Assembly (NCBI GenBank): GCA_963931925.1
Contig: OZ007574.1
Location: forward strand, 33,181,961 to 33,245,960
DNA length: 64,000 nt
Direction: 5' to 3'
Source of the DNA: Onchidella celtica
Lineage: Eukaryota > Mollusca > Gastropoda > Systellommatophora > Onchidiidae
Below, one piece after another: positions 13,501-28,500 of the stretch. The notes under the pieces are model-generated. The model had not been told where the DNA came from. It did no database searches and saw only the letters and a program-made list of their open reading frames with translations. Both the position numbers and the translations under genes were made by a program. Each line of letters begins with the position of its first letter. The first letter of the stretch is position 1.

Positions 13501-16500
13501 CACAGGATCAGTGTTGTACTCTAAAATTTTAGAGTTATGATTGTTAATGTCTACGTATTTAGAGGTAAGATTTAATCCTCAGAGAGATATATACTTTTGG
13601 ACGGAACCTTAAGATTTTCATGAAGTTTTGTCCATCAGGGATACCCGTCCTGTAGGTTTTTTTCAACTTTAGTACTAGTCTTAGTTATTACCTAGTATTC
13701 TTAGTTAAGTTAACCTTTCGAGCAATTTCTCGACTCATGCCTTCCCCTTACGATAATCATTTATATCGTTAAAATTGCAAATTTTAACTGGGGTGGGGGA
13801 TGTGTCATGATTCAGATGTTATTAAAACTCACGCAGAGAGTGAGTTGTTTTTTACCAGGGCCATGAAAAATTGGCTGGTGGCCTTGAACGGTCCTCGCCA
13901 AATTATAGTTGGTGAGTAAATAAATGTAAAGTTAAACGGTTGGATTCACGTTTGTGGGTTTTAATGTTCGTGATTAATAAGTAATGGAGGAGGGGTGAAA
14001 CAAGGTGGGGACAGTTGACATTGTTAAGTATGACTAGACAAGTTTTTGCACGTTAACTGGCTGGTAGAATAGTGCAGACGTATTACTACAATTAAAATGG
14101 TGGGAGGTTTCGACCTATGAGATAGCTGAACTAATTGGGCCAGCGGACTAGCACGCTGGGTAGTTAGATAGTATATAACATCGTGTAACGTTCAGATTTG
14201 GTGAATACAGGCGAGCAGAAGCATCGTGTCGTGAAGTATCTCCGGTCGACCAGTACCTGAACTGTGTGCTTTGAAGACAAGAAGTCCTTGCTAACGGACT
14301 GACTGAGCTCTAGAAAGAAAGGTCTGAGTGGGCTGACCTTTGAAAGCCCACGCTGCGCTATTTTGATGTTCGCGCCTACCAGTAGGCGTGAGCAATGGTA
14401 ATATATTTTATTTGTTCAAGCATAATAGAGATCGGAGATAGAGAGAGAACTACAGCCTCATAGGAAGACTAAGGAAACCCCAGCTGGCACTCGACCACGA
14501 GTGTCCTGTATCATAGATCTATTGCCATAGTATGATTGGAATAATATAGCACATTGTTGATGAATTGAATAGTGATTGTGCATAAAATATAGTCTTTTGG
14601 CAACTGCTTAAATTACCTACAAGCCGAAGAGTGCTTCTGTAGGCTTTGAACGTACTGGGCTCTCCTAACATTTAAGCCCCTATGATTTATGGAGAGTTTG
14701 CCTGGGGACTCAACTGTCACTTTAAATTGATATCTAGTTTCGTATAATATACCTATTTGCTATTGATTGCAGTATCTCCATAGTTACATGAATATCATTG
14801 GTTAAGTTATTAATTAGAGTTTTTTTTTGGTTTGGATATATACCCCTATTGTCTTTTGTTTTGTTATTAATATTTATGTAAACTATGGCCTGACCGGCCT
14901 GACATATATACGCTCTAGTTATTTAATACTTTTCTTGTGTGGTTGTGTCCGAGTGTGAGTTAGCTGCCTCTCGTGCAGTCGTAACATCCCCAAGACCCTA
15001 ACTCTGCTCGTGACAGTCCCTTAAACAACAGCCAAGTCGTAAGTTTTTGGATCTTGTTAGGAGACCGTAGTCTAATTACAAAGCCTTTATAGAGATCATA
15101 GTGAGTAGTGTTCACTGCTCGTCTACAGTTTACCATGTAACATGCCACGGTCCCCAAAACAACAGCCAAGTTGGAAGTTTGTGCCGGACCCATATTTTCA
15201 CTTCAAAGCCGTTTTTCTCAAAATCAGCTCTTTCGACATATTGTGGGTTTTCTCATGCACACTCACATATTTGGTGGAACATGACCTCTAGTTATAACCA
15301 AGTTCCACTGTATAAACGTGCAAGAACCACACTATATTTTTCTTTCAAGGCTTTCAACGATGAGTATCTGAATATGTATTTATCATGATCAAACATATTC
15401 ATTAGAGGGGTACTTAAAGTCTGAGTACTTACGATGGCGTTCCCATAAACACTTTGCAAATTCTGGCTCAGGTGAGTAATTTTCTGTAGCCACTGACACG
15501 GCTGGCAGTAGATGATACCTTCTGTGTCCACCCAAGTTGGGACAACTGCTACAGTATCTCCAGTTTGGGGAGGTAAATATGGTGGTAAGTTCAAGCATGG
15601 AACCTGAAAGGTACAAGACAAGGCATCTTAAATCTGTGCCTGCAAAGTGTGCATGTATCACTAACTCAGGGTGTGTCACATTCATCACAACCCAGCCTAA
15701 AATAGCTGATGCACTAAAGGAAGGAAACAGTCAAATTTATTAATATTCATATCACAGCTGAACTCAGTAGATCTAGGCTAGCACTGCAGATTTGTAAATA
15801 CAGGGAGGAAACCTGCAAATGTGCCTTGAATTTGATTATGAATTGGGGTAAATAAAAGAGGCAATTCATAACGACTTTACAAGAAATTACTGTGTGCTGC
15901 AGTTGCAGGTATATGCTGCTAATGCAAAGGCTATTAATAATAATAATGTATAGCATTTATATAGCGCATGTCCATTTAAAATGCTCTATGCGCTTTACAG
16001 AAACAACATGTCAACCACAGAGCAGAATGGAGCTGCCGGCGAAGCGCTCAACACACTGCGCTGCTTCTTTCTCTCTCCCTGTCTCGCTCACTCTCTCTCT
16101 CTCTATCTCAGAGCAAATTGTAACGCAGCCTGTTAGGCGCAGTTCACAACTCACAACAGTTCACAACTCACAGCAGTTCACAACTCACATCAGTTCACAC
16201 AACACACAACTCAAATAATATTTGAATATTTATTAATAACAATATATATTTAATAATGAATAATAAATTCTGGCCGGGGGGGGGGGGGGGGGGGGGGGGG
16301 GTGATATGGATAACTTTTAATCTATTAATTTCAATTTTCAATTTTGCCCGGGCAGCGGCCTTTCGGCCTGCTCTTTACGATTTCCAACTGCCAAAGTATC
16401 TTTAACGTGCGCAACGTGCACACGGGCCCTCCGAATTTTTTCGTCCTTATCCGAGAAGACTAGGTACTCGATCCTACCCCCCAATAGGACCAGGGACTTG

Positions 16501-19500
16501 AAAATATGAGAAAAATCCAATTTCCAACATGCCTGCACTGCCCGGGTTTAGAACCCGGGACCCTTGGCATGAGAGGCGAGCACCTTGCCTCTAGACCACC
16601 TTGTCCCTTCTATTAGACAGATTTCATTACACTTTCATGTGAAGTTAGCTGATGAATTACAACAGCTAACATCAATAACCTTACAAAATGTTGAGATTGA
16701 AAAAAGAAAAATCACAGCTGTTTCTGTCATGTGTACCTAAGGATGGAGAAGAGAAATGTGCTGACTGACACAAATGAAGCATTGATTAATGCACAATACC
16801 TTTCTGGGGTTCTTTTGCTGTATGGGGGATGCTGCTGGTATCCCACCATCTCTCTTGTCCAAGGTCACTGACTTGGTCTGGCTCTGACTACAGACTTCGG
16901 CGACCTCTTGTAGATCTCCGTTCTCTGGCTGTTCAGGGTTTGACTGGTTGGCGCAAGTAAAGTGAAATTTTCAAACATGTTCATCTCTCAACATGTAATA
17001 GCAAACACCGGTAATTCTGCAGGGATGCTATCCACTTTGTATTCAAATCCAGCCATTATATCTATTTATAATCATAGAGTAATCATAACCGATACAAATT
17101 TGTGAGTAGAATGACGTTGAAGATACTGTAGCTATAAACTAAATGTAACTACGTAAATTCAACATGATCTGCAATCCTAAAATACCCCAAATTTAGAAGA
17201 ACTATTTTCGATCTACAGAATTTACTAAAGATGTTAAACATTTGACTGTCAATCCATGAAAGTGTCTGTAGCTGCCCTTTCAATGTGTGCAGTGCATACA
17301 ATGGATTATTCTTTTTATATCAGTCACGGGAACAAAAGCTCATTTTTAATTCTTTACTCTTTTACATCACAATTCACACATACACCAGATGTCTTCAGTT
17401 TAAAATCACTTTGAAGTTCTGATGTAAAGCACTGCAATATCTGCTTCTGCTGTGCATATTTAGAGGTTCCTTTCAACGGGATAATCATATTAGGCATCTC
17501 AAACTCTGCTTTCAAGAATTGGATGTAAAAATGATCTACACCAGAGATGCCATCCTACGAAAAAAAAAAAAAAGTCTGAATCAGGCCCCCAAACAATCTG
17601 AATCTGAAGGAAAAAATCTGAATGGGGTGAATGGCGTTAAAAATTAAATGGTACCAGTTTCAAACCTATGTTTGCATGGTTTTCTTTTTCTTGGCCACAA
17701 AGGACTAAGCTGAAAATCATCTCAAAAACTTGCACTAATTACAGTTCGTATCAACTATATTTTATTATCCACTCTTTGTCTTGATCTTGGCCACAACTGA
17801 AAAAGAACCCTCTCCAGGAAAGCACTGTGGCAAACTTGTCTTTGTTCTAAGCTGTGTTTTTCCTGCAGTTATGTCAGATAGGAGCTGCCTTGACATGTTG
17901 GGATTTGACTGCCAAAATGCACAGATGCCTTACATAATTTTTGCCTATTCTGTGCTATAGTGTTTTCCTACTCCAAATCTCATGTTTTAATTTGGCAATT
18001 TGTGCCCATGCAACATCAACCTTCCCCATGTTCATGGCTTGGACTTAAGAAATATAGGCCTAGACAAGTTTAAGATTGATTCCTCTACCCGTCACAATTG
18101 CTGCTGCATAAATTACTTTAGACTTCTTAATATGTTTATGCGTAGATTTTGCTAGGTCTCATTCCTGCATCCGTCATAGTCGGTGCCAAGTAAATCACTT
18201 AAATCTAGACTTAGGTGATGTCTAGCTAGGCTTAAATTTGAAGGAAGACATATAAATCTAGCTAGGTTTAGAACTGATTCCTCCTTCCATCATAGTCGCA
18301 GCCAAACTTGGATTTGAGTGAGAGCGAATAGATTTATGCAGTTAGTTTCAGAATTGCTGCCCTGCAGAATGGCAAAAAGAATGTAAACAACATGTGTAGC
18401 AAATGATCAAATTCCTGAACGGTGCAAAACAAGCCATAAGAAAGTAGAACTGGCTTCCGGTTTATTCATGAAATGATCGCAATCTTCTGATTCCGCCCAT
18501 TTTGTTAAAGTTATTATTAAAAACTAGAATCTGGAAGACCGAAAACAGGAAAAAAAAACCCAACTGATTGTGGGAAGTAACAAAACAGCACAGTACAGGC
18601 CTTGCTAATTGGAAAATCAGAATCACACCCGTTTGGAAGAAAAATCAGAATGATTCCGATCAAATCAGAATGGGTGGCATTTCTGATCTACACTCACAGT
18701 TTAACTGACTACACTCTGCACATGGTTTGTAATAATAAAAAAAGAAAAATATTACCTTAAATATGAATTTTTTGAAAGCCCCAACAGCTTGAGGTGAGAG
18801 AGGACAAGGTAATTGTTTGCGAGGCATTGCTAGACCATGTTTGATGATGGCCTGACGAACTGAATGATACGAAACTTTTGGTGGCTCAAAAGCTGTTTCA
18901 GGGATGTAATCCTCAACAATCATATCCACTGGAAGACTGTTGTCTACCACCTCACCTACTTGTTTAATAAAGTATCTGCGACTGCAAGAAAGCAAAAATA
19001 TGAAGATTATTAACATTTCACTTCCATTTTCAAAGAATGTGATACATTTTACTGGATTCAAATCAATGTTAAGAAATAAAAAAGTCAATATGAATAATTA
19101 CCTACAACAGCGGTATTGTTTTACTGAACCAAGATTATCATCTTGGATCAGTACACATTTTTATGCATGAAGTTAATGCGCTCACCTGTCCTTCAAATGA
19201 CGGAGCATGAAATCAATACCTGTGCGAGACCAGGTCATGTCTTTGGATCCAGCAGGAATCAGATTAGCTAGGTGGCACCTGCAATGTTAAACGAGAATAT
19301 AATTACATTATCTGTGGACCAGAAGTGGTTACCGCGAGGTGAGGCTGTTGTTAAGAGTGCATGAGAAAGGAGGAGGAGCAGATGATATTGACTAAAACAT
19401 AATGTAGTTCAGGCACACAAGAAGAATCATATTTGTTTGGTGAGTGCCAACGCAGGAAAAAAACAACCTGAAATCAAAAACACAGATTTTCTGTTAAGCT

Positions 19501-22500
19501 GCATATTCTATTTCCTGCATGTATGTGTACAAAATCGGTGGACAACCCCCTGAAACAGACCTCCAAACTGAGCAGGATGTGGGGAGATTTCACAAAAACC
19601 GGGGAGGTTACTGCAACCTTTTAGAAACTCGACACACACACAAAGAAAAATACAACAACAATGTGAAAAAAAAAGAGCATAATATCGCATACATCCCCCC
19701 CCCCCCCACTGACAATGAGGATAAAAATGCTACTCTCAAAATTGCCACCCCTAAGTTTGTATGACCTCAGTAGGTGTATGCAAAACATTTTCGACTGTCT
19801 GAAGAAAACCTTGGGCCAATTTTCATGCTGAATTTAAGCAGTCTGGTCAGTCCAACCCAGCAATTCAATGCAATAACTAGAAGCTTAGGTCGATCTTTTG
19901 TGCAATGGAGTTGCTAAAACAACAAGAAGACAGTCTGCCTGTTGCTTTAATGGCAGATTAATTACACATCAGACAATTGAGAATTTGTAGGATGGTCTTG
20001 ATATCACAGAAAAGCTTTTTTTTTCTTGTTGAAGGTCTTTTTTTCTTCTTCCCATCAGATAAGACTTTTTAACGCCTCAGCAGTATCTCGCACAGTAAAC
20101 AGAAAATTAAATAACCCTGCAGGTTTATAACAACTGGATATTAGAATTTAAATATGTCACTGTGGCATCTGAATAAATCTGAAACACTACATTTTGGTTA
20201 TTCAAAATCCAATGTACCAGACTTGCGGTACTTTTTAATGATGAACTGCCTGAAGAAGGTTCACTGCCTTTTATCCGATTTTTCTGGTGCTGATTCATTT
20301 CATGGGTCTGGTAAACCATTGAGAAGGTCAGCTGATTATCACAACTTTCGTAAGAAATACAGTCGACATTGCTTAACATGATGTCTGGGGGACATAATAA
20401 ATAACACCACACTATCCATCAAAACATGTTAAGCCTAGGTAAACTGATTTTTTTTTTTTTTAATAGGAGGGAAGGGGATTTTTGTGTGTGTAGGGCTACA
20501 TGTATTAGGGTGTGTGAAGGGTTACTGTTTAAAAAATGTATATATTCATTCAAAGTGATGGTATATGAAACATTTTAAAAGAGAATGCTATTTCATTATA
20601 ACCAAGACCAGCAATAATACTTTACTAGATCCATCTAGACGAAAACTGAATGTTAACATAAAGACATCAAACCCAAAGAGACACTATACATGTAGTGCTG
20701 GATCCAGATCTCCCATCTACATGAGGATATCTTGTGTATAATGCGACCCCTGACTTTGTAAGACCTGGATAGGTGTATGTAAAACAGTTTCGACAGAGCT
20801 GAATAAAACTTAAAGATAATATTGATGTTAATTCTTAAGCAGTCCGGACAGCCCAATCTGCCATTTCAATGTCATAATCAGAAAGGTGCCTAACTCTTTC
20901 CCTTCCACGAGCCGCATTTTGCGGCTCAAGCGAAATTCTGATTCCTACCGCGAGCCGCAAAATGCGGCTCATGAAATTCATGTTCAATTCCAATTCAGTG
21001 TTTACGAAACACAATTTTTGTAAATACAATTCACTGTTGTACATTCAAACCTGAATATTTTGAATCTACATTCATTTTCACACAATTTCATATTTTTTGG
21101 GTGTCTATTGAGGGAACAAAATGGTGGTTCAAATATAGCTTGGTCCAACCGTGGAATACTGCCCAGAATGTGTGGTAGGGAAAGAGTTAATGGACGCCTA
21201 ATATCTTATACACAATAAACATCGCCCATCTGCGGTGAACAAGTGAGCATGGTATTTGAAACCATCGTGGACTTGTTGGTGCCAACTGTCTTTGCTCTGA
21301 GTCCCATGAAAACGATTGAATCTCTATAGCGTAGTTTTAAAAAAGTAAAAAATTGTGGCCACGCATGTTATGGTACCTCCACGTGGGTAACCCGTTTGCT
21401 CTTTCTCCTTATCGTAACCTCCGCTCTCAATGCCTGAAGGGAGTAAAATCAGTGGCCCTGTGAATCTTTCGACATCTGATGCATCGTTTACAATTATACT
21501 GCATTATCGATCCACCTGATGAATAACACATGCTAACATATTTGAACTCGTGTGAGTGCCAGGGATCGGTGATGCCAGCAGAATAAAATTTGTAAAATCC
21601 TACACTCATGGACAAAGCGACCACATCCAGTTGTACGCATGGTGCCATGGGCGCACGCTCACGTAACAGGTGTAAGCATGGTGAGGCACACACAGGTACG
21701 AGCTGTAGCGAAACAGCGATTACGAAAGATGATGCCCTGCATTTGACCATGACACGGATTAGGAAAATCAAGCTAAGCATTTTTTTTTCCTGTCGGTTTT
21801 GAAAATGAGATCGCACAAAGAGTAAAGACGGATTCTATGATGTCATTCTAAGCCTTTTTTCCCCTTGGAAATGAGGCATTGGGAAAGGGATAAAAGAAAA
21901 ACATCACACAAATAGAATATTACATTTTATGTGCAGACAACTGTACTTCCTTTTGTTATATCTTATAACACCAACTAGGCCTACCCTAATTCATGTTAAC
22001 TAAAATCTCCAGTATTATGTGATTCCCCCTCCCCTCCTCACCTTTCAGTGATGAAAATGAGAGTAAACATGTTACCTTAATGTATAATGCCAACACTTGA
22101 TTTTTCAAGCCTCCATAGGTCTATGAATCAATGTACAATAAGCATTTGAACATGAAAAAGGATGGAGAAAACCTCACACTGAGGAGTCTCATGCTGATTC
22201 CTACCCTCTCCTCAGGTCAGTCTTTCCCTCAATGATTATGATACTACTATTGTATACATGATAATGCTCATGCGGAAGCTACAGTAGACCTGTCTGGCCA
22301 ACAGTTGCCCCCACAACTGCCATCTACACTCTTTCGTGATTTTTGATTTTTTTTCAAAATAGCCGACTGACACCCAGGTAAGCAAACGGTCTCCATCCCA
22401 CCTATACTCCCCCACAAGCACTGGATTACCCCACACTTTAGTGGACATCAAAGTGAGTAGTCCGACACTTCTGTAGACACGCCGGTGCAGACTAGTCTCT

Positions 22501-25500
22501 ACTGTTCTGGGGAAAACTTCCATGACTGAATAGGTATTGCGGCCGCACAGGTCCCTTCCATGTTAGTTCCTACACAACCCCCACCTGCATGGGGATCGTC
22601 CGCGCTCCTGTCTCAGATACATACGTTGTATCAAACAAGCGGCACTATGAAAAAGTATACTCAGTAATTTTCGCATGATTGGCAAAACTTTACTTTTTTT
22701 TTTTTCCCTTTTCCCGGAAACGGGGAGATTTCAAAGGAATACGGGAGGGCAGGGTTTTATCATAAAAATGGGGAGACTCCCTGCAAAACGGGGAGACTTT
22801 GGAGGTCTCCTCAAAAGTCACAGAAAATGACAGTATGTTTTTTCCAATTAGCACACAATAATGGTGCATCAATTATAACAGTCAGCCGACAAACAAAAAA
22901 TATATCAAATATTAAAAAGACTGGAAAACTTACACATCTACATCAATGGAATAAATCTGGATATTTCTTTACTATTGCAAAACACAGATTCATGTACTCA
23001 CGTTACTGATGCACACTCCAATTTTGTGCCAAACTCTGTTTTCAGAGGCCGAATATCTGCCTTGGTCACCTGGTCTGAGATCCCATAATCAACCAAGTCT
23101 ACTTCATATATTTCACCTGCTTCAGGAATTTTCTTAATCTCAACACGAAACCATGTTCCATCTGAGGCTGCCGTTCTGCAGAAAGATAAAACACACCTTT
23201 GACCTACAGTAAATCATCATGAGAACAGGAGCCTTATACAAGTTATAGTTATATAATATACAAGATAATTTCTGGAATGATTTACAGCACTTTTGTCAGT
23301 CGTGTCCCCATCCTAAAATCTACTGTCATTAATGTGAAGAAATTAAAGAATGCAAAAATGGACAAGTCAAAAATTGTTGTAGCTGTCCCACCAGAGAATG
23401 GGCTATGTAATGTCTAGGTATGTCTTTTGGTGTTTTGCACTTTTGACAACAGAAGCCATTTAGTTATCCTAACATGACATGATTTTCTCATGCTATTGAA
23501 CTTTTTATTACAGAGTTTTTCTTCCATCTTCATCACAAATCTTTGACACTGCTGAACTGCTTGTGTCTTTAACATCAATGACATGACTGTTGGCTGTCAC
23601 TATATCACAAAGGGATCACTGGTATAATGATTTTTTGGAATGTCTTTCATTCTACTCCAAAGTTCATCTTGTCAGCTGAAGGAATATATGCACAGATCTT
23701 CCATGATGACAAACAGGATATTTTTCGAATGGAATTGAGAAGTCATGGAATTTACATGTTTATGAAATTAACTTTTCAACAACAGAGTACTGTAATGTGG
23801 TCATGCATCTTGCTCGTAACATAGCATTGTAAGACAACCTACCGAGCTGCACAGTAGTCACCAACTTTCCACTGCCTAGATCCAGGTACTTTGTCTGCTG
23901 CTGTATAATGAACATTGAGATCTTCCATAAGCTTTTTTAGTTCTTCCTCTTTCTCTTTCACCTAGGATACAGCACACAGAATGATACGATAAAATTATTA
24001 ATGGCAATAATTTAATTTTTACAGTATAATGCAGTGTTTGTCCCTTTCATGAGTATTGAATTTCACCACATTTGCTGCAGTACAAATTTGCCTACTATAT
24101 GATATATTATAAAATATCAAATACTGAGCCACCACTTGTTGTGTCATTGTTCTTTATGAAACATTCCCATTTCTTCATGCACATACACCATATCAAATTT
24201 TCTGAAGAGGAGGTGTTATGAGTTTCGTGTGAATGGGAAGGGATGGGGATAGGTCACCTGATTGGTAAGCAAGTGCTGAAAGTTTGCACTGTACCCTTGT
24301 GTGTGTGAATGCTAGTCTAATATTAAAGTGATATTGACCAATAAAATCCAAAAACAAGCAAATTATTATTCAACAATCAAGGTAATTAAGCAAAGCCTTT
24401 CACCTGAAGTTCTTCACTTATACGCCTATGTTTTCACTGTCGGTAGTGCCAGTGGTGTTATTTAGGGACATGAAGCATTATTTTCAGATCACTCACTTCT
24501 TTTGTTACTACAGAATTTTCTGTCACATATACAAGCCATTCATTGATACAAAAGGTTAGCATGAAAATCTTGAATATGCTCAAATTTCAAAAAGCATTTT
24601 TGCAGTCAACAATCTTTACGTCTGTGAATTGTAGAAGATGGTCTCTTTCCTATCTCACATGACCTATTTGGTCATTTCTCAGTCCTGTAAACTTGGTTTT
24701 AGACAATTTCCTCATTTCTGCCATTTGTCAGAGTTGAACAAAAAGGCACTATGCATAGGCCCAACTCTTGAGAATGGCTCATATACAGGTTGTGCAGACT
24801 TCATATGACTGGTATGCTGAAATCTGACCACGCAAAAAACATAAAACTGGGTCCAAATAATACTCACGCGCACATCAAAGTCTATGGGTGATTTATAACT
24901 GCACAAGATTACTTCAATGTAGGGTGTGATCCTCTCAGGATCATCTACTTCATTATCACTGGCATTGCAAAGAGCTCGGAAGATGTCATCTTGTAGCTTC
25001 TGTTTATCATCTACTCTCTGCTCAGCCTTTGAATAACTTGGAAAAGACTGTTGTTTTTCTGATGCCTTTGTCTTCTTACTGCATTGATCTGAAACCTCTG
25101 GTGAAGGATTTTCCTTTGCTGATTTTTTTGGCTTGGGGCTCCCTTTTTGTGGTGATGTCATTGTTGAAGATGATGAACCTGTCGAACTGTCTTGTGATCT
25201 GACCGACCTTGCTGGAGACTGGGAATTTCCCCTCCTTTGTTGCTGATGAAGGTCTTGTCCTCTATCACACATCCCACCTGTTGCTCCAGAAATGGTGATT
25301 GGCCTGCGTGTTAAGTCAGCCATTGGTGGCAGATTTTCAAACTCAGCATGGCCAAGCTCTCTGAGTTTATTGCCTATATTACACGTTGTCCTCTGTGAGG
25401 TTGCAGTTCTGAGCCACAACGTAATTTCCACAGGTTCTCCCCATCTGATAAAGCAGAAAATATAAATGAAACCTTTAACTTAATTGGCAATCTGCCCGCT

Positions 25501-28500
25501 GAGAATTTGGTCCAACCTGTGAACTGTAAACAGTAATTCCTATTGGCCAGTTAGTGATCTGATGATAATCTCTAATAATTTAATTACATTCACTATTTTG
25601 AAGTTAACTTCTTGCAAACAAAGAACCGAATAATCCGTCCAGTGCATCAATCTGTCTATCCACTTTTGGCTACTGCTACATGCCTTGATAGAGTGAACAA
25701 TTAATCGCACTTTCACATTAATTCAATTTGAAATGATACTAGAACAGACTCCATAGCTGCCAACTTTCCAAACCCAAAACAGACTATTGATTTCAAAAAA
25801 CATGTTTGGCAATTTTGATGATAATGTAAAGGGAAATTCCTTGAAATATTCTGTCATAAATGTCTACTTAAAGCCTTAAGACTTGGATTGCTAAAGGCTT
25901 CACATAATCTATCCCTAATGGTTGATCAGGTTAGGCATAGAAGATTACAGAGCTGGTAGATCAAGAAGCCACTTCCCAAGCCATTTTCACATTGTCCTAT
26001 TGTTTACCAGCTCATGTGCTTTTAATTTCGATTCTGATGTTAATCCATGATTGTTAATTATGTTTAGACACAGATATAAAGATAGCCGATCCAGTGTTAG
26101 TATGGCCAAAGATTATTATAATTATGTAATGCTGCAACAGAAAAAACAAATTCAATATAGGCCTAATAGTGAAACAAAATAAAACCACTTCACAAACTGA
26201 AAATACCATTCTAAACTCAAAGGTCGCCTTTGATTACAACACATTTATGTGTGACCTTGTGCTTTCGAACATGAATGCCTGAAAGGAAAGACAAAGTGCC
26301 CCGACACAGACAAAGGTGTTTGCCATGATTATAAAACATTACTATTGCTTCGTTGAGTGGAGCTGTGGAAAGGGCACAAAAGCAATTATGAGTTTGAGTA
26401 TATGGTAAGTCAAACACAATATGGTAGATCTGCACCTATGGTTAGGCCCGTTTAATCAATAGGTCTAGCCTTTTGGTGGGCATTATGCTTTTCTTTTTTC
26501 CTATTTGTGTCTTTCTAGTATAAATAGGAAGATTCCACAAATACTCTTCTTTGCCACAAAAATGGATGTGAACATGGAATCCTAAAAAGGCACAAAACAC
26601 AACTTTTCCATACCAGTAGGCAGCTATGAGATTATGGTATGAAGATTTTCAGCCATTAGAAATATTCTGATCTACTCACCGCACTACCTGAATCGACCCC
26701 TGAGTACCAAGTGCCTCCATAAACCAACGAAGTGCTTCCTCAGACCACTCTCCTAGAGGGCCAATCACAGGGCAGATATCTGCCAATCTACAATGAACTG
26801 CCTGGGAAATGGGGTTAAACAAACCAAAATGTAGCAGTTTCAGACCAACAAAATGAAGAAAAAAACCAACAGAAAAAAAAAATATGCTGAGCTATAAGCA
26901 AGGAATCCTTGCAAGATGAAATAAGACAATAATAAGTATTATGATTTGCTGTGTAAGAATTGGTGACAAAAAAAAACCAACAATCTAATTACTGAATGTA
27001 ACTGAGTACCTTGTCTTAAAGATGTCTTCGCCTACCATAAAGCAGATTCATTAGGCCCATTTTATGAAAGCATGGCAGTAATAAAACATCTCAAAACTTA
27101 CTAGCACTTAATGAGTCATAAAAAAGGAAAAAAAAAGAAATTTTCTTCACGATCCTACTATACTTGGGGCCACTGTCAATCTTGTCTTTATCAAAGTCCT
27201 GAGCCATTATCCACTCACTTGCTTTGGAAGTTTGATAAACTGTCTATGCAGCTTCTTGAGACGATCACTATGAACTGTGACAATTGATCCAATATCAACA
27301 AGGAGAACACGGACCTGGATTCGACAATTTGGAATAATCCGTTTAATTTGTTTGAAAATCTGTGTTTGAAACATGATGTGCATGGATTAGTGCTCTACGA
27401 AACAAGTCTATTAACTAAAACATGGTAAGAGTCATGAAATCAAAGATGTTACTGTATTGTTCCACTCACTGAAAATATGACAATGAAGCTCCAATATAAA
27501 ACTGTGATTGTGTTTGCTACAAATGAACAATTTGATGACCATTTAAGCTAACAATCCGAACTGTAAACATACTTGTCTGCATGAAGGGGGAGCGATTACT
27601 AATCCTCGATACCACAGCCCATCATCCAGTCTAACTGAGCAAACTGTTCCAGACTGAGGGCAATATAAGGTGTACAGATTGCTCCTATCACTTTCATACA
27701 GCTCTTTCATCTCTGACAGCATGTGTATATAGTAGTCTCGCTCGTCACCGTGGCAATTGACATAGAAACTTGAAGGTGAAATAACATGAGTGACTTTCAC
27801 CTCTCTGCTACTTCCATTTTTCATAGTAGAAGGCTGCAATGAGAAAACAATAAAAGTCATTGCCGACTGCAAGCACAGTGGAGTCCACAATGCAAATTCT
27901 AATAATCTCAATACTTTTTAAATCAAAGTTATAATCTCAAAGTCTATTTTCTTCTCCTTCTTAACCTCTATTAAAACCATCTGTGTGATTTTAGTTCCCA
28001 CTGGCCACCTTCTGATAATTCAAAGTCATCAAGCTTCTTCTTTACAATGCAACTTCAGATTTCCTGCTATTTCAATGCTTTTAATGTTACATTTATTTGT
28101 CTCTATCATCCACCCCATCACGAAGAAGGTATTGGATTGGAATCCCCAGGGCAAGAGATCAAGAGGAAGGCCGCGCGGAACGTGGAGAAGAGCCAGAGAA
28201 AATGATGTGCAACGAAGCGGAAAGACTTGGAATAATGTAAAGAGGCTGGCCCATGATAGAGAGGGATGGAAAGTGTTTGTTGGTGGCCTATACCCTGATC
28301 CAGGGTGAGAAAGGCAATGATGATCATCCACCCCCCTCAACGAAGAACAAATGTACAAACAGAGTTTTCATCGACGAACTTGCTGATCTATTTGAAAAGT
28401 ATGCTAACACCTCTTGTCAACTCATTGTTTTGGGTGACTTTAACCTCCATTTTGAAATATCATCTGACACGTACGTAAAGTGTGCTAAGTCATTCATCAA

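Larger units (their letters stand above)
10746..15015 (+). mobile_element. 5'-truncated Gmr1-like LTR retrotransposon with 3' LTR
   Basis: The copy contains half an integrase, reverse transcriptase, RNase H, a polypurine tract and a 3' LTR. It lacks the 5' LTR, gag, protease and the integrase zinc-binding domain. Integrase lies before reverse transcriptase, the unusual pol order of Gmr1-like Ty3/gypsy elements. It is antisense to the Tudor gene, in its largest intron. The left boundary is not sharply visible: sequence before about 10900 no longer resembles integrase. Confidence 0.82.

Noticed and set aside
28253-28330. N-terminal start of the LINE ORF at 28253
   Set aside because: The first about 25 codons are out-of-frame sequence from the preceding LINE stub; the element is 5'-truncated and has no true start.
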